Of a stretch of DNA of 64,000 nucleotides, positions 45,761-57,581 are shown one piece after another. Every line of letters starts with the position of its first letter. The first letter of the stretch is position 1. A program made the translations under genes and the position numbers. The DNA is taken from assembly GCF_001651805.1 (NCBI RefSeq), contig NZ_CP015839.1, positions 4,588,001-4,652,000 of the forward strand, given 5' to 3'. This DNA is from Marinobacterium aestuarii (lineage in GTDB: Bacteria; Pseudomonadota; Gammaproteobacteria; Pseudomonadales; Balneatricaceae). Below the pieces are notes generated by a model. The model was not told the origin of the DNA. It was given only the letters and a program-made list of their open reading frames with translations, and searched no databases.

Positions 45761-46360
45761 ATGAGCGAGCAAACCAAGGTTTCGCGCAGCGAGCAGATTC
45801 TGCAGGCGCTGGCACATATGCTCGAAAGCAACCCGGGCCAGCGTATCACCACCGCCGCACTGGCACGGGAGGTCGGCGTGTCGGAAGCTGCCCTGTACCG
45901 TCATTTCCCCAGCAAGGCACGCATGTTTGAAGGCCTGATCAGCTTTATCGAGGAAACACTGTTTTCCCGTGTCAGCCTGATTCTGGACTCAGACCAGGGC
46001 GCCATCCGCCAGTGCGAGCAAATACTCACCCTGGTGCTGGCATTCGTGGAACGCAATCCTGGCATGGCCCGCATCCTCACCGGTGATGCCCTGGCGGGCG
46101 AAACCGACCGCCTGCGCGCACGGGTACACCAGGTGTTCGAGCGCCTCGAAACCCAGCTGCGCCAGATCCTGCGCGAAGCTGAAATACGCGAAGGTCTGCG
46201 CACCCACACCACCGCAGGCGCCACCGCCAACCTGATGCTGGCCACCATCGAAGGCCGTATCCGCCAGTTCGTGCGCAGCGAATTCCGCCAGCGTCCGACC
46301 GAACTCTGGTCCGACCAGTGGCCGCGCCTGGCCACAGGCCTGTTCCGCCCCGCAGCCTGA
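45761..46360 (+). CDS. slmA: Nucleoid occlusion factor SlmA (TetR fold)
   Basis: ATG at 45761 (MSEQTKVSRSEQILQALAHM) follows AAGGA; 199 residues. The N-terminal HTH (TTAALAREVGVSEAALYRHF, then PSKARMFEGLISFIEET) is the SlmA form of the TetR domain, and the C-terminus contains VRSEFRQRPTELWSDQW. SlmA binds chromosomal SBS sites and blocks FtsZ assembly over the nucleoid. The dut-argB-slmA neighbourhood is conserved in gammaproteobacteria and supports the call. Confidence 0.93.
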   Translation: MSEQTKVSRSEQILQALAHMLESNPGQRITTAALAREVGVSEAALYRHFPSKARMFEGLISFIEETLFSRVSLILDSDQGAIRQCEQILTLVLAFVERNPGMARILTGDALAGETDRLRARVHQVFERLETQLRQILREAEIREGLRTHTTAGATANLMLATIEGRIRQFVRSEFRQRPTELWSDQWPRLATGLFRPAA

Positions 46361-46451
46361 GAGTGCTGGCGACCCATGAGAACTGGGACAGACCAGTGGC
46401 CGCACAGGGCAATACGCCTGCTCCACCCTGTCACCTGCAACGACCTGAGCC

Positions 46452-47252
46452 ATGACGCCCGAACTGCTGCTCGAACATACAGGCCTCTTTGTGCTCTCCT
46501 TGCTGGCCAATGGTCTGTCCGCACTGGCAGGCGGCGGGGCCGGCCTGCTGCAACTGCCGGTACTGCTGTTTCTGGGACTGAGTTTCAGCGTGGCGCTGGC
46601 GACCCACAAGATAGCCAGCGTGGCACTGGGGCTCGGCGCTACCCTGCGCCACCTGCGCGAAGGTCACCTGGAACCGCGCTTCTGCGGCTACATTCTGGCC
46701 TGCGGCCTCCCCGGTGTGGTGCTGGGCGCCTGGAGCGTACTCAAGCTGCCCGAAGCCTGGACACTGCTGGCACTGGGGTTGCTCACCTGCGCCCTGGGAA
46801 TCTACTCAGGCTGTAAAAAACAGCTCGGCATGACATTCGAGCCCCGCAACCGTGACCGCCGCGGCCTGATCATTGGCGGCATAGGTCTGCTGCTGATCGG
46901 CATCCTCAACGGCTCCCTGACCTCAGGTACCGGGCTCTTCGTGACTCTCTGGCTGGTGCGCTGGTTCGGTTTCGACTATCAGCGCGCCGTCAGTTATGTG
47001 CTGGTACTGGTCGGACTCTTCTGGAACGGCCTGGGCGCCCTTACGATCAGTCTGCAGCAGGCGCCACAATGGCCCTGGCTGCCGGCCCTGCTGCTCGGTG
47101 CCCTTATCGGCGCCTACTGCGGGGCCCACCTGTCCATCGCCAAGGGCAACAAGCTGGTCAAACGCGCCTTCGAAACGCTGACCATTCTGGTGGGCATCAA
47201 GCTGACTGGGGACGCACTCGCCCTGCTGCAGCTGTTTCCTGTCACTGAATAG
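46452..47252 (+). CDS. TSUP/TauE-SafE family membrane permease
   Basis: This 266-residue protein has about eight membrane helices. The family signature is visible at the start of both halves: SALAGGGAGLLQLPVLLFLG with ATHKIASVALGLGATLRH, then LNGSLTSGTGLFVTLWLVRW. TSUP proteins move sulfite, sulfonates or other small organic anions; the substrate here is unknown. It starts 91 bp after slmA with no strong RBS visible and may share its transcript. Confidence 0.87.
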   Translation: MTPELLLEHTGLFVLSLLANGLSALAGGGAGLLQLPVLLFLGLSFSVALATHKIASVALGLGATLRHLREGHLEPRFCGYILACGLPGVVLGAWSVLKLPEAWTLLALGLLTCALGIYSGCKKQLGMTFEPRNRDRRGLIIGGIGLLLIGILNGSLTSGTGLFVTLWLVRWFGFDYQRAVSYVLVLVGLFWNGLGALTISLQQAPQWPWLPALLLGALIGAYCGAHLSIAKGNKLVKRAFETLTILVGIKLTGDALALLQLFPVTE

Positions 47253-47423
47253 ACGCACAAAAAGTACAACAGACTGTTCGATTTTTGCCCTGTTTCGGTG
47301 CACACCAAAATGGCACAATTGCTGCCAATCCCGATGCGTCAGAATCCGGCCCGCTGCGCCCTGCCTCACCCCGTCAGGCTATCCTTCTGAGCACGGCAGC
47401 ATCCCAATTTCGCGGAGACATGG

Positions 47424-48641
47424 ATGATATTACTCAAAGGCCCCTTTGATGGCCGCAAGTGGGCATTTTTTCTTGCCGTCCTCGCCATTCTGGTGGCGGC
47501 GGGCAATCTGCGTGGCGGCCTGGTGGTCGTCGGCCCCCTGGTTGCCGACATCCGTGCCAGCCTCGATTTGTCCGCCGGTGAATTCAGTCTGCTGACCGCC
47601 CTGCCACTGATCTGCTTCGGCCTGGTCTCCGGCTGCGTGCCAGCCCTGGCCCGGCGTATTCGCGCACCCATTCTGGTGATAGTGGCGCTGCTGCTCATTG
47701 CCGCAGGTGCGAGCCTGCGCGCCACCAGCCTGTTCGGCATGGTACTCACAGGCACCCTGCTGCTGGGCAGTGCCATCGCCTTGCTCAATGTGCTGATTCC
47801 GGGACTGGTAAAGGGCTATTTTCCGCGCCAGATCGGCCTGATGACCGGACTCTATTCGGTCGCCCTCACCCTGGGTGCCGGGCTCGGTGTTTATCTCGCC
47901 ATCCCGCTGCGAGACGCCTTTGATGCCTGGCAGGCACCGCTACTGTTCTGGGCGCTACTGCCCCTGCTGTGCCTGCCGCTGTGGCTTTACATGCTACGGG
48001 TACGGATCCAGGAAGCCCCAGGCCCCAGCGCAAGAGTCACACTCTGGCGCGACCCGACCGCCTGGGCGCTCACCATCTTTATGGGCCTGCAGTCCTTTTT
48101 CTTTTATTCCGTCGCCACCTGGCTGCCCAAGATATTGATGGATGCGGGTCTTGAAGACCAGGACGCCGGCTTCGCCACCTCCATGATTAATCTGGCGGGC
48201 ATCCCGGCCAACCTGCTCACACCGATGATCGCCGCCCGCATGAAGGATCAGCGCCCGCTTGCACTGCTGGTGTTTGTGCTGGGTACCGCGGGACTGTGCG
48301 GCCTCTGGCTGGCGCCAACCGCAGCACCGATTTTCTGGGCCGCGCTGCTGGGGCTGAGTGGTTCGGCATCCCTGAGCTATGCACTGGCACTGTTCGGCCT
48401 GCGCACCCAAAGCCATGTTGAAGCCACCGCACTGTCGGCGATGGCACAGTCCATCGGCTATCTGCTGGCAGCCACTGGGCCTGTGATGCTGGGCCTGGTG
48501 AATGACTGGATGAACAACTGGAGCGGCGCCCTGCTGCTGCTGATGCTACTGCAGCTGACACAGTTTGGCTGCGGCTGGTATGCCGGGCGCCCGGGCTTTG
48601 TTCAGGCCGACAGTGCGCGCAGGGGCAATAGCAACCGCTGA
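47424..48641 (+). CDS. MFS transporter, CynX/NimT-like
   Basis: This 405-residue protein has 12 predicted helices and a CynX-like pattern: the opening NLRGGLVVVGPLVADIRASL, RATSLFGMVLTGTLLLGSAI, PGLVKGYFPRQIGLMTGLYS and a seventh-helix region FFFYSVATWLPKILMDAGL. CynX/NimT members move cyanate, nitroimidazoles or small anions, but most are unassigned. It is flanked by the TSUP permease and NAD-GDH genes without overlap, so it may be independent. Confidence 0.88.
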   Translation: MILLKGPFDGRKWAFFLAVLAILVAAGNLRGGLVVVGPLVADIRASLDLSAGEFSLLTALPLICFGLVSGCVPALARRIRAPILVIVALLLIAAGASLRATSLFGMVLTGTLLLGSAIALLNVLIPGLVKGYFPRQIGLMTGLYSVALTLGAGLGVYLAIPLRDAFDAWQAPLLFWALLPLLCLPLWLYMLRVRIQEAPGPSARVTLWRDPTAWALTIFMGLQSFFFYSVATWLPKILMDAGLEDQDAGFATSMINLAGIPANLLTPMIAARMKDQRPLALLVFVLGTAGLCGLWLAPTAAPIFWAALLGLSGSASLSYALALFGLRTQSHVEATALSAMAQSIGYLLAATGPVMLGLVNDWMNNWSGALLLLMLLQLTQFGCGWYAGRPGFVQADSARRGNSNR

Positions 48642-48811
48642 TACACACAGGGATCCGGTCCCGCTGGCCCTGCGCGGTGTTTCCTCTGTTCTGTGGGCCG
48701 GTTTGAAGCCCGGCAATGGCCGCTGAATACACTTATCCGCTCTGGCTCCTGTCGAAGTCCGCAATCCTGACTGATACTTAGCGGGCCCACAGGATAACAA
48801 GACAGAGAGCC

Positions 48812-51800
48812 ATGGCCCTGAACTTTGCACACCACAGCCGCGTAACAACCGACTTGCAGGCGCTGATCAGTGCCCGACACACCGCCCACGAGGCCGCACA
48901 GCTGCAACGCCTCAGCAATCATGTATTCCATCCCCAGGCCGATGAAGCCACCGGTAACAGCGCCATGACGGCAGAAGACCGCTACGGCGCCCTGCTCGAC
49001 ATCTGGCACAGTCTGCAGCAACGCGCTCCCCAGCAGACCCTGATCCGCGCCTATAATCCGGACCCACAACAGGATCACTGGCACAGCTCCCACAGCGTGA
49101 TTGAAATTGTCATGGACGACATGCCCTTCATCGTCGCCAGCTGCGCCACCGAGCTGGCCCGCCAGGGGCTGCCGATCCACCGTCAGATCTATCCGATATA
49201 CCGCGTTGAACGCGATGAGCAGGGGCGGCTGCTGCAGCTGTGCGACAACAGTGGCGATGCGCCCGGTCAGATCGTTGAAACACTGGTGCGTTTTGAAGTC
49301 GATCGCCAGACCAGCCCCCAGGTGTTGGAACATCTGGAGTCACGCCTGCAGCAGGTGCTGCTCGATGTGCGCTACACCGTAGCCGACTGGAAACCCCTGC
49401 TGGCACGGGTTGAAGAAGCCGCCAGCTGGTGCGAGAACAGCGATGCCTGCAACCTGTGCGAGGACAACCAGGAGGCGGTGGAGCTGTTGCGCTGGATGGC
49501 CGATGGCTACTTCCTGTTTGTCGGCTTTCGCTTTTACCGGGTCGAGGCCATCGAAGGCAAACGCTACCGCCTGCACTACGAGGACGGCAGCGGTCTGGGT
49601 TGCTTTCGCGATCCCATTTCCGAGTCCCAGCGCACCCTGGAGCTGGACGACCACCTCAGCCGTCAGCTGGAGGCACCGGAGGTGCTGGTGCTGACCAAGT
49701 CATCCACCCGCTCTACCGTGCAGCAGCAGGCGCACTTCGATTACATTGGCGTAAAAAAGACATCACCCGAAGGCCAGGTAACAGGTGAGTGGCGTTTTTT
49801 CGGGCTTTATTCCAGCAAGGCCTATGACACACCCATTACCCAGATTCCACGCATTCGCCAGCGCGTGCAGCGACTGCTGGATGCCTCCGGCATGCCAAGC
49901 GACACCCACGGCTACAAGGCGCTGCGCCATATCATCTACGGTTACCCGCGGGACGAACTGCTGCAGGCCAGCTACGAACAGCTGCATGAAACTATCAACG
50001 GCATGCTGGAGTGCGTGGAACAACGCCGCTTTGGCGTCTTTCTGCGCCCCGATACCTACGGCCGCTTTATCAACGTCATGATGCTGGTGCCGCGGGACCA
50101 GTACAACACCGATGTTCGCATCCGCGTGCAGGACATATTGCTGCGCCAGCTGCAGGGGCACAGCGCCGAATACAGCGTGCGCCTGAGCGAGCAGCCGCTG
50201 GCCATGATCCAGTTCAGCATTCACTGCAAGCAGGCGCATCGCCAGGAGTATAACCGTGACCTGCTGCGCAGCCTGATCGCCGATGCCATCCAGAGCTGGC
50301 AGGACAAGCTGCATCAGGCGCTGCTGCACAATTTTGACGAAGCCGAGGCCAATCGGCTGTTTGAGCGTTTTGGGCCTTTATTCCCCGCCGCCTACCGCGA
50401 AGACCACAGCCCCCGTACCGCGGTGGCTGATATTCGCGAGCTCAGCGCCCTGCACGCAGCCCTGACCACCCAGCTGTACCGCCCCGACACAGGCCACGTA
50501 CGTTTCAAGGTGCTGGGGCGCGGCCACAGCCTGGCGCTGTCCGATGTATTGCCGATCCTGGAGCACCTGGGTGTTCGGGTGCTGGATGCCTCCCCCTACG
50601 CCATCGGTGAGGAGGACGAGCAGGCGTTCTGGATCATCGATTTTCGCCTGGACAGCGAAACCGAACTTGACCTCGGCAACAGCGCCCTGCGCGAACAGTT
50701 CCAGCAGAGTTTTATCCGCACCTACTATGGCGAACTGGAAGACGATCGCTTCAATCAACTGATTCTGCGCGCCGGCATCTCCTACCATCAGGTCACACTG
50801 CTGCGGGCCCTGTGCAAATACCTGCTGCAACTGGGCCTGCCGTTCAGTCAGCACTATATCGAGCAGGCGCTGTACCGCAATCCGCAGATTTGCCGTCAGC
50901 TGCTGGCACTCTTCACTGCCCGCTTCGACCCCCAGGCACCGCCGGGCAGCAAGGCGCTGGGGCAATTGCTGGCGGCCGATATCCTGGCCGCGCTGGAAAC
51001 CGTCGACAACCTCGACGAGGACCGCATCCTGCGTCACTACCTGGGCGTGGTCAACGCCATGCTGCGCACCAACTACTACCAGGCCGATGAAGAACGGGAA
51101 AAAGGCTATCTGAGCTTCAAGCTCAATACCCGTGCGCTGAACTTCGCCCCCGAGCCACGCCCGGCGTTCGAGATCTTCGTCTATGCACCCTGGGTCGAGG
51201 GCGTACACCTGCGGGCCGGCCCCATCGCCCGCGGCGGCCTGCGCTGGTCCGACAGGCGCGAGGATTTCCGCACCGAAGTGCTAGGGCTGGTCAAGGCGCA
51301 GATGGTGAAGAACTCGGTGATAGTGCCAGTCGGCGCCAAGGGTGGCTTTGTGCCCAAACAGCTGCCCGCAGGCGGCGATCGCAACGCCATCCAGGCCGAG
51401 GTGATCCGCTGCTACGAGACCTTTATCCGCGGCCTGCTCGACATCACCGACAACCGCGTTGGCGATGAGATCGTCACGCCCGCCAACGTCATCTGCCACG
51501 ATGGCCAGGATCCCTACCTGGTGGTGGCGGCCGACAAGGGCACCGCGGCCTTCTCCGATATCGCCAACCGCATCAGCGCCGAATACGGCTTCTGGCTCGG
51601 TGATGCCTTTGCCTCCGGCGGCAGCAACGGCTACGACCACAAGAAGATGGGCATCACCGCCCGTGGCGCCTGGGAGTCGGTCAAGCGCCTGTTTCGTGAA
51701 CAGAACCGCAACTGCCAGAGCGAAGATTTCAGCGTGGTGGGTGTCGGCGACATGGCCGGCGATGTCTTCGGCAACGGCATGCTGCTGTCACGGCATATCT

Positions 51801-53626
51801 GCCTGGTGGCCGCTTTCAACCACCAGCATATCTTTATCGACCCTACCCCCGATGCCGACTCCAGCTGGCAGGAACGCAAGCGGCTGTTCGAACTGCCGCG
51901 CTCCAGCTGGGAGGACTATGATCAGAGCCTCATTTCCACTGGCGGCGGGCTCTACAAGCGCAGCGCCAAGCATATAGACCTGAGCCCCGAGGCCAAAGCG
52001 GCGCTGGGCACCGAACAGACGCGATTTACGCCCAACGAGCTGATCCGGGTGATCCTCAAAGCGCCTGTGGATCTGCTCTGGAATGGCGGTATCGGCACCT
52101 ACATCAAGGCCAGCCAGGAGAGCCATGATCAGGTGGGCGATCGCAACAATGACAATCTGCGGGTGGACGCCAGCGAGCTGCGCCTCAAGGTCATTGGCGA
52201 GGGCGGCAATCTGGGCCTGACCCAGCGCGCACGTATCGAGTTCGCGCGCCACGGCGGCCTGATCAATACCGACGCCATCGACAACGCCGGCGGCGTGGAT
52301 TCGTCCGACCACGAGGTCAACCTGAAAATCCTGCTCAACCAGCAGGTGATCGCCGGCACCCTCGATGCAGACGAGCGCAATCCACTGCTCGAAAGCATGA
52401 CCGAGGATATCGCCCGTCTGGTGCTGCGGCATAACTACGGTCAGTGCCAGATTCTCAGCGCCGCCAACCAGGTCGCGCCCAGGCGCATCAACGACCACCG
52501 TCGCCTGATGCAGCAGCTGGAAAAGGCCGGCCGTCTCAACCGCGAACTGGAATACCTGCCCAGCGACGAGCAACTGGATGAACTGGCACGCAGCGGCCAG
52601 GGCCTGACCCGCCCCGAAATTGCGGTACTGCTGGCCTACAGCAAGCTGTGGCTGTGCGACCAGCTGATCGAGGATGGCATCGGCGACGACCCCTGGCTGG
52701 CCCGGGAGCTGCACAACTACTTCCCCGATGTGATCCAGCAGCGCTTCGGAGCCGCGCTGCAGCAGCACCCGCTGCACCCGCAGCTGATCGCCACCCACTG
52801 CACCAACCTGATCTGCAACCGCATGGGCTCAACCCTGGTCACCTACCTGCGGGGCGAAGCCCATTGCAGCGCCCTGGATGCGGTGCGCGCCTGGATGGTC
52901 GCCCACCAGCTACTGGACATGCCCGCCATCTGGCGCGAGCTCGAGTGCTTTGAAAGCCAGCTCGATGACAGCCTGTTCCGCCGCCAGCTGCTACGCATCC
53001 ATTCGCTGCTCGAACGCACCAGCCTCTGGGTGCTACGCAACCACGGCAACAACCTGGACATCACCGACCTGCTGGCACGCTACGGCAACAGTGTCACAGA
53101 GGTGAGCGATGTGCTGCTGCCCTACCTTGATACCGCCGAGCAGGAGCACCTGCAGCACGAAGGCCAGACCCTGCAGGACGCAGGGCTGCCCGCCGCTCTG
53201 GCCCAGCGCCTGGCGACCCTGTCCAACCTCTCCCGCGGGTTGGAAATAGTCGCGCTCTGCCTGAAAAGTGACCAGGACAGCAAGACGGCGAGTCGCGTCT
53301 ACTTCACCCTGGAACAGCATCTGGAACTGAGTCCGCTGCGCAAAATGATCCTGGCACTGCCCGAACGGGACCTGTGGCAGCGCAAGGCCCGCCGCGCCCT
53401 GTCACTGGAAGTCGATGGCGCCCTTGCCCAGGCCTGCACAGCAGTACTCAGCGGCATCAAAAACTGCGATGATCTGGATCAGCGCCTGCAACACTGGCAG
53501 GCCCAGAGCAGGCCCATCCTGCAACACCTGCAACAGCTGTTTAGTGAGATACGCAACAGCGACACACCGGACCTGCCCATGCTGTCTGTCGCCGTGCGGG
53601 AACTGAGCAACCTGCGCAATCTGTAA
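48812..53626 (+). CDS. gdhB: NAD-specific glutamate dehydrogenase, large (GDH-180) type
   Basis: This 1604-residue protein fits the family size of about 1600. The catalytic core around 790-1200 contains [35 protein letters not shown] (catalytic Lys) and the Rossmann segment [20 protein letters not shown]. The N-terminal 700 residues carry ACT-like regulatory domains and the C-terminal 400 a helical domain. It oxidatively deaminates glutamate to 2-oxoglutarate with NAD+. In Pseudomonas this enzyme is induced by arginine; the arginine-catabolic genes immediately downstream, with TAATG contact to the next frame, fit that. Confidence 0.96.
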   Translation: MALNFAHHSRVTTDLQALISARHTAHEAAQLQRLSNHVFHPQADEATGNSAMTAEDRYGALLDIWHSLQQRAPQQTLIRAYNPDPQQDHWHSSHSVIEIVMDDMPFIVASCATELARQGLPIHRQIYPIYRVERDEQGRLLQLCDNSGDAPGQIVETLVRFEVDRQTSPQVLEHLESRLQQVLLDVRYTVADWKPLLARVEEAASWCENSDACNLCEDNQEAVELLRWMADGYFLFVGFRFYRVEAIEGKRYRLHYEDGSGLGCFRDPISESQRTLELDDHLSRQLEAPEVLVLTKSSTRSTVQQQAHFDYIGVKKTSPEGQVTGEWRFFGLYSSKAYDTPITQIPRIRQRVQRLLDASGMPSDTHGYKALRHIIYGYPRDELLQASYEQLHETINGMLECVEQRRFGVFLRPDTYGRFINVMMLVPRDQYNTDVRIRVQDILLRQLQGHSAEYSVRLSEQPLAMIQFSIHCKQAHRQEYNRDLLRSLIADAIQSWQDKLHQALLHNFDEAEANRLFERFGPLFPAAYREDHSPRTAVADIRELSALHAALTTQLYRPDTGHVRFKVLGRGHSLALSDVLPILEHLGVRVLDASPYAIGEEDEQAFWIIDFRLDSETELDLGNSALREQFQQSFIRTYYGELEDDRFNQLILRAGISYHQVTLLRALCKYLLQLGLPFSQHYIEQALYRNPQICRQLLALFTARFDPQAPPGSKALGQLLAADILAALETVDNLDEDRILRHYLGVVNAMLRTNYYQADEEREKGYLSFKLNTRALNFAPEPRPAFEIFVYAPWVEGVHLRAGPIARGGLRWSDRREDFRTEVLGLVKAQMVKNSVIVPVGAKGGFVPKQLPAGGDRNAIQAEVIRCYETFIRGLLDITDNRVGDEIVTPANVICHDGQDPYLVVAADKGTAAFSDIANRISAEYGFWLGDAFASGGSNGYDHKKMGITARGAWESVKRLFREQNRNCQSEDFSVVGVGDMAGDVFGNGMLLSRHICLVAAFNHQHIFIDPTPDADSSWQERKRLFELPRSSWEDYDQSLISTGGGLYKRSAKHIDLSPEAKAALGTEQTRFTPNELIRVILKAPVDLLWNGGIGTYIKASQESHDQVGDRNNDNLRVDASELRLKVIGEGGNLGLTQRARIEFARHGGLINTDAIDNAGGVDSSDHEVNLKILLNQQVIAGTLDADERNPLLESMTEDIARLVLRHNYGQCQILSAANQVAPRRINDHRRLMQQLEKAGRLNRELEYLPSDEQLDELARSGQGLTRPEIAVLLAYSKLWLCDQLIEDGIGDDPWLARELHNYFPDVIQQRFGAALQQHPLHPQLIATHCTNLICNRMGSTLVTYLRGEAHCSALDAVRAWMVAHQLLDMPAIWRELECFESQLDDSLFRRQLLRIHSLLERTSLWVLRNHGNNLDITDLLARYGNSVTEVSDVLLPYLDTAEQEHLQHEGQTLQDAGLPAALAQRLATLSNLSRGLEIVALCLKSDQDSKTASRVYFTLEQHLELSPLRKMILALPERDLWQRKARRALSLEVDGALAQACTAVLSGIKNCDDLDQRLQHWQAQSRPILQHLQQLFSEIRNSDTPDLPMLSVAVRELSNLRNL

Positions 53627-53649
53627 TGGAATCATTTGAGAGGACAGCC

Positions 53650-54867
53650 ATGACAAGTACCCCGGTAAACCGGCAAACCTTTGATGAAGTAATGGTGCCC
53701 AACTACGCACCCCAGGCCATAGTTCCGGTGCGCGGCCTGGGCTCGCACCTGTGGGATCAGGAAGGCCGCGACTATATTGACCTGGCCGGCGGTATCGCCG
53801 TCAACCTGCTGGGCCATTGTCACCCACAACTGGTGCAGGCACTCAAGGATCAGGCCGACACACTCTGGCACTTGAGCAACGTCTACACCAATGAGCCGGC
53901 GCTGGCGCTGGCCCAGCAGCTGACCCAGCAGACCTTTGCCGAACGGGTTTTCTTTGCCAACTCCGGCGCCGAGGCCAACGAAGCGGCCTTCAAGCTGGCA
54001 CGCAAATATGCCTACGACCATGTGGGCCCGCAGAAACACGAAATCATCGCCTTCGAACAGTCCTTCCATGGCCGCACCCTCTTTACCGTCAGCGTCGGTG
54101 GCCAGCCCAAGTATCGCCAGGGCTTTGAACCGGCTCCCGGCGGCATTACCCACGTGCCCTACAACGATATAGAGGCGCTCAGAGCGGTCATTTCAGAGCG
54201 TACCTGCGCGGTCGTGATGGAACCCATTCTGGGCGAAGGCGGCATTATCCCGGCCACGGCGGAATTCACCCGGGCGGTGCGCGAACTGTGCGATCAGCAC
54301 AATGCGTTGCTGATCTACGATGAAATCCAGACCGGCATTGGCCGTACCGGCAAGCTGTTTGCCTACATGGATATGGGCGTGACGCCCGACATCCTCACCA
54401 GCGCCAAGGGCCTGGGCGGCGGCTTCCCCATCGGAGCCATGCTGACTACCGCCGAGATCGCCGCCAGCTTTGGCTTTGGCGCCCACGGCAGCACCTTCGG
54501 CGGTAACCCCCTGGCCTGCGCCGTGGCTGGCAAGGTACTGGACATCGTCAGCGACCCCGCGCTGCTGGCCGACGTTGGCCGCAAACATGCCCTTATTGCA
54601 GATCAGCTGCAGCGTATCGGCGACAAGCTGGGCATCTTCAAGCAGATACGTGGCGCAGGCCTGTTGATCGGAGCCGAGCTGATCGACGCCTGGCATGGCA
54701 AGGCCGGTGAGTTTCTCGCCGCGGCCCGTGCCCAGGGCCTGCTGATCCTGATGGCCGGCCCCAACGTGCTGCGCTTCACGCCATCTCTGGTCATCCCCGA
54801 TGAGGATATCAGCGCCGCCATGGCGAAACTGGAAACGGCTATCGAGCAGGTACTGGCCGCTCAGTAA
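53650..54867 (+). CDS. astC: Acetylornithine/succinylornithine aminotransferase (AstC/ArgD)
   Basis: ATG at 53650 ([20 protein letters not shown]) follows AGAGGA; the earlier in-frame ATG lies against the gdhB stop and has no RBS; 405 residues. Class III aminotransferase: [51 protein letters not shown] and the PLP lysine in [14 protein letters not shown]. ArgD and AstC overlap in activity; position next to astB favours a catabolic succinylornithine role, though it may also serve biosynthesis. It begins 23 bp after gdhB. Confidence 0.9.
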   Translation: MTSTPVNRQTFDEVMVPNYAPQAIVPVRGLGSHLWDQEGRDYIDLAGGIAVNLLGHCHPQLVQALKDQADTLWHLSNVYTNEPALALAQQLTQQTFAERVFFANSGAEANEAAFKLARKYAYDHVGPQKHEIIAFEQSFHGRTLFTVSVGGQPKYRQGFEPAPGGITHVPYNDIEALRAVISERTCAVVMEPILGEGGIIPATAEFTRAVRELCDQHNALLIYDEIQTGIGRTGKLFAYMDMGVTPDILTSAKGLGGGFPIGAMLTTAEIAASFGFGAHGSTFGGNPLACAVAGKVLDIVSDPALLADVGRKHALIADQLQRIGDKLGIFKQIRGAGLLIGAELIDAWHGKAGEFLAAARAQGLLILMAGPNVLRFTPSLVIPDEDISAAMAKLETAIEQVLAAQ

Positions 54868-54881
54868 CCCCGTACCAAACC

Positions 54882-54904
54882 GGGTGACCCTTTTAGGGTC
54901 GCCC
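54882..54904 (+). other. Intergenic hairpin between astC and the M20 gene
   Basis: GGGTGACCCT (54882-54891) pairs with AGGGTCGCCC (54895-54904), including one G-T pair, around a TTT loop. No U-tract follows, so it is more likely an attenuating or mRNA-stabilising stem than a full terminator. Confidence 0.35.
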
Positions 54905-54952
54905 TCTCGACCGCCGTGACGCCAATGCCAGACTCCACAGGACGAGACCACC

Positions 54953-56200
54953 ATGAAACTCAACCCTGCCCACAGCCCCTGGATTGACTGGCTCGACAGC
55001 CAGCACGATAACATGCTGTCTCGCACCCTGGAGCTGGCCGCCATCAATTCCGGCAGCCTCAACCACGCCGGCGTCAACCGCGTACGCGAAACCCTGCAGC
55101 GCTATTGCAGTGCGCTCGGCGGCACTGTGGAGGTGCTTCCGGTGGCGCCCTATCGCCTCATCACCGACCAGGGCGAGGAGCAGCTATTCCCCTTGGGGGA
55201 TGCGCTGCGCATCCGCAAAAGACCCGAGGCACCACTGCAGGTTTTTTTCTGTGGTCACATGGATACGGTATTCGCGGCGGACCACCCATTCCAGTCAGTG
55301 CGCTGGCTTGATGACAACACCCTCAATGGGCCCGGGGTCGCGGACCTCAAGGGCGGCCTGATGGTGATGCTAAAAGCCATAGAGGCACTGGAGCGCAGCC
55401 CCTATAGCGACCGTATTGGCTGGGAAATACTGTTCAATCCGGATGAGGAAATTGGCTCACCAAGCTCAGCCCCGCTGATTAGCGAAGCCGCCTCGCGCTG
55501 CGATCTGGGGCTGATCTACGAGCCCTGCTTGCCGGATGGCAACCTGGCGGGCGAGCGCAAGGGCAGCGGCAATTTCAGCGTCACGGTACAGGGCCTGGCC
55601 GCCCACGCCGGGCGTGAGCATCACCTGGGACGCAACGCCGTGCGGGCACTGTGCGACTTTGTCAGTGCGCTGGACGACCTCAACGGCCAGCGTAAAGGCA
55701 TCACGCTGAACCCGGGATTCATCCATGGTGGTGGCGCCGTCAATGTAGTGCCGGATCAGGCCATGGCAAGGTTCAATATCCGTATCGGCCAGGCCGACGA
55801 CGAAGCCTGGTGCCTCGAACAGCTGGATCGCCTCAGTGCCAGCATCAACAGCCGCGACGGCATCAGCCTGCAATTGCACGGCGCCTTCGGTCGCAAACCC
55901 AAGCAACTGTCCGCCACCAACCTCGCACTGTTCGAGCTGGCCCGCGATTGCGGTGAACAGCTGGGCATGACACTGGAGTGGAAGCCCACCGGAGGCTGCT
56001 GCGATGGAAACAATCTTGCCGCCGCCGGTGTCCCCAATATCGATACTTTGGGGGTCCAGGGCGGCAAGATTCACAGCAGCGACGAGTTCATGTACGCCAG
56101 CAGCTTCACTGCACGCGCCAAACTCAGCACCCTGATACTGCTGCAACTGGCCGATGGCGCGCTCGACAGCACGCTCGGCAAATACCGGAAGCCGCGCTGA
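54953..56200 (+). CDS. M20-family peptidase/hydrolase (carboxypeptidase G2-like)
   Basis: This 415-residue zinc hydrolase has the M20 metal motifs visible: [16 protein letters not shown] (His, catalytic Asp), [16 protein letters not shown] (bridging Asp), [12 protein letters not shown] (catalytic Glu pair), [10 protein letters not shown] and the C-terminal His in [11 protein letters not shown]. Residues about 185-300 form the dimerisation lid. Relatives cleave C-terminal glutamate or N-acyl groups. Sitting between astC and astB, where succinylglutamate desuccinylase AstE (a different M14-like family) often lies, it may remove an acyl group from glutamate in the same pathway. That role is inferred. 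Confidence 0.85.
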   Translation: MKLNPAHSPWIDWLDSQHDNMLSRTLELAAINSGSLNHAGVNRVRETLQRYCSALGGTVEVLPVAPYRLITDQGEEQLFPLGDALRIRKRPEAPLQVFFCGHMDTVFAADHPFQSVRWLDDNTLNGPGVADLKGGLMVMLKAIEALERSPYSDRIGWEILFNPDEEIGSPSSAPLISEAASRCDLGLIYEPCLPDGNLAGERKGSGNFSVTVQGLAAHAGREHHLGRNAVRALCDFVSALDDLNGQRKGITLNPGFIHGGGAVNVVPDQAMARFNIRIGQADDEAWCLEQLDRLSASINSRDGISLQLHGAFGRKPKQLSATNLALFELARDCGEQLGMTLEWKPTGGCCDGNNLAAAGVPNIDTLGVQGGKIHSSDEFMYASSFTARAKLSTLILLQLADGALDSTLGKYRKPR

Positions 56201-56229
56201 TGCAGGGTACTCAACAGAAGGAGGGCTCC

Positions 56230-57567
56230 ATGACCGCTTGCGAAGCCAACTTTGATGGCCTGGTCGGGCCGACCCACAACTACAGCGGCCTGTCTTTCGG
56301 CAACATCGCCTCGGACCAGCACAGGGCCCAGGCATCCAACCCCAGACTCGCGGCCAGGCAGGGGTTGGTCAAGATGAAGACCCTGCACGACCTGGGGCTG
56401 GTGCAAGGCGTACTGGCACCCCAGGAGCGGCCCGATATTCATACCCTGCGCAGGCTCGGCTTTGGCGGTACTGATGCCCAGGTGCTGTCGCAGGCCGCCC
56501 AACACTCACCCCGCATTCTGGCGGCCTGCTGCTCGGCCTCCAGCATGTGGACAGCCAACGCCGCCACTGTGTCCCCCAGTGCTGATACTCAGGATGGCCG
56601 GGTGCACTTCACCCCGGCCAATCTCACCAACAAGTTTCACCGCTCCATCGAGCACGAAACCACCGGGCGCATTCTGGCCGCCACTTTTGCCGATGAGCGC
56701 CACTTCAAGCACCACAGCGCGCTGCCCGGCGCCGAGCATTTTGGTGATGAGGGCGCCGCCAACCATAGTCGCTTCTGTCACGACTATGGCCAGCGCGGTA
56801 TCGAGTTCTTCGTGTTCGGGCGCCATGCCTTCGACAGCAGCCAACCTGAGCCACAGAAGTTTCCAGCCCGCCAGACCTTCGAAGCTTCCCAGGCGATAGT
56901 GCGCAAGCACCAGCTCAGCCCGCCCTATGTCATCTATGCCCAGCAAAACCCGGAGGTGATCGACCAGGGCGTGTTTCACAACGATGTGATCGCCGTCGGT
57001 AACCGCAACCTGCTGTTCTGCCACGAGCAGGCCTTTATGGATCAGGCCGACGTCAAGCAGCAGCTGACCCAGGCCATGCAGGGGAATTTTCGCATCATAG
57101 AGGTGCCCAGCCACGCGGTTTCGGTGCAGCAGGCGGTGCAGTCCTACCTCTTCAACAGCCAGTTGCTGTCGCTGCCCGACGGTCGCACCCTGCTGGTGAT
57201 ACCCCAGGAGAGCCAGAAGATGGCGCCGGTCTGGCAGTACCTGCAGGCGCTTGTGGCTGACACCGACAGCGGTATCGACGAGCTGAAGATATTCGATCTG
57301 AAACAGAGCATGAGCAATGGTGGCGGGCCCGCCTGCCTGCGCCTGCGGGTGGTGCTGAACGAGGCCGAACGGGCGGCGGTCAACCCCGGCACACTGATGA
57401 ACGAAATGCTGTTCACTATGCTCAACAGCTGGGTCGATGCGCATTACCGCGACCGGCTGGACGAAAAGGATCTGGCCGACCCGCAGCTACTGCTGGAATC
57501 GCGCACCGCACTGGATGAGCTGACCCGCATTCTGCAACTGGGCAACGTCTACCCATTCCAGCGCTAG
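56230..57567 (+). CDS. astB: N-succinylarginine dihydrolase AstB
   Basis: ATG at 56230 ([20 protein letters not shown]) follows AAGGAGG; 445 residues, matching the family. AstB converts N2-succinylarginine to succinylornithine, CO2 and two NH3. Typical segments are [22 protein letters not shown]-like [31 protein letters not shown] and the catalytic Cys in [14 protein letters not shown]. The long upstream extension of this frame lies inside the M20 gene and is not coding. astA and astD are not in the window. Confidence 0.96.
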   Translation: MTACEANFDGLVGPTHNYSGLSFGNIASDQHRAQASNPRLAARQGLVKMKTLHDLGLVQGVLAPQERPDIHTLRRLGFGGTDAQVLSQAAQHSPRILAACCSASSMWTANAATVSPSADTQDGRVHFTPANLTNKFHRSIEHETTGRILAATFADERHFKHHSALPGAEHFGDEGAANHSRFCHDYGQRGIEFFVFGRHAFDSSQPEPQKFPARQTFEASQAIVRKHQLSPPYVIYAQQNPEVIDQGVFHNDVIAVGNRNLLFCHEQAFMDQADVKQQLTQAMQGNFRIIEVPSHAVSVQQAVQSYLFNSQLLSLPDGRTLLVIPQESQKMAPVWQYLQALVADTDSGIDELKIFDLKQSMSNGGGPACLRLRVVLNEAERAAVNPGTLMNEMLFTMLNSWVDAHYRDRLDEKDLADPQLLLESRTALDELTRILQLGNVYPFQR

Positions 57568-57581
57568 TACTACACGGCCGT

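Noticed and set aside
46312-46408. Direct repeat of GACCAGTGGCCGC at the end of slmA and just after it
   Set aside because: It is short, occurs twice only and has no associated structure; probably chance or a small slippage event.
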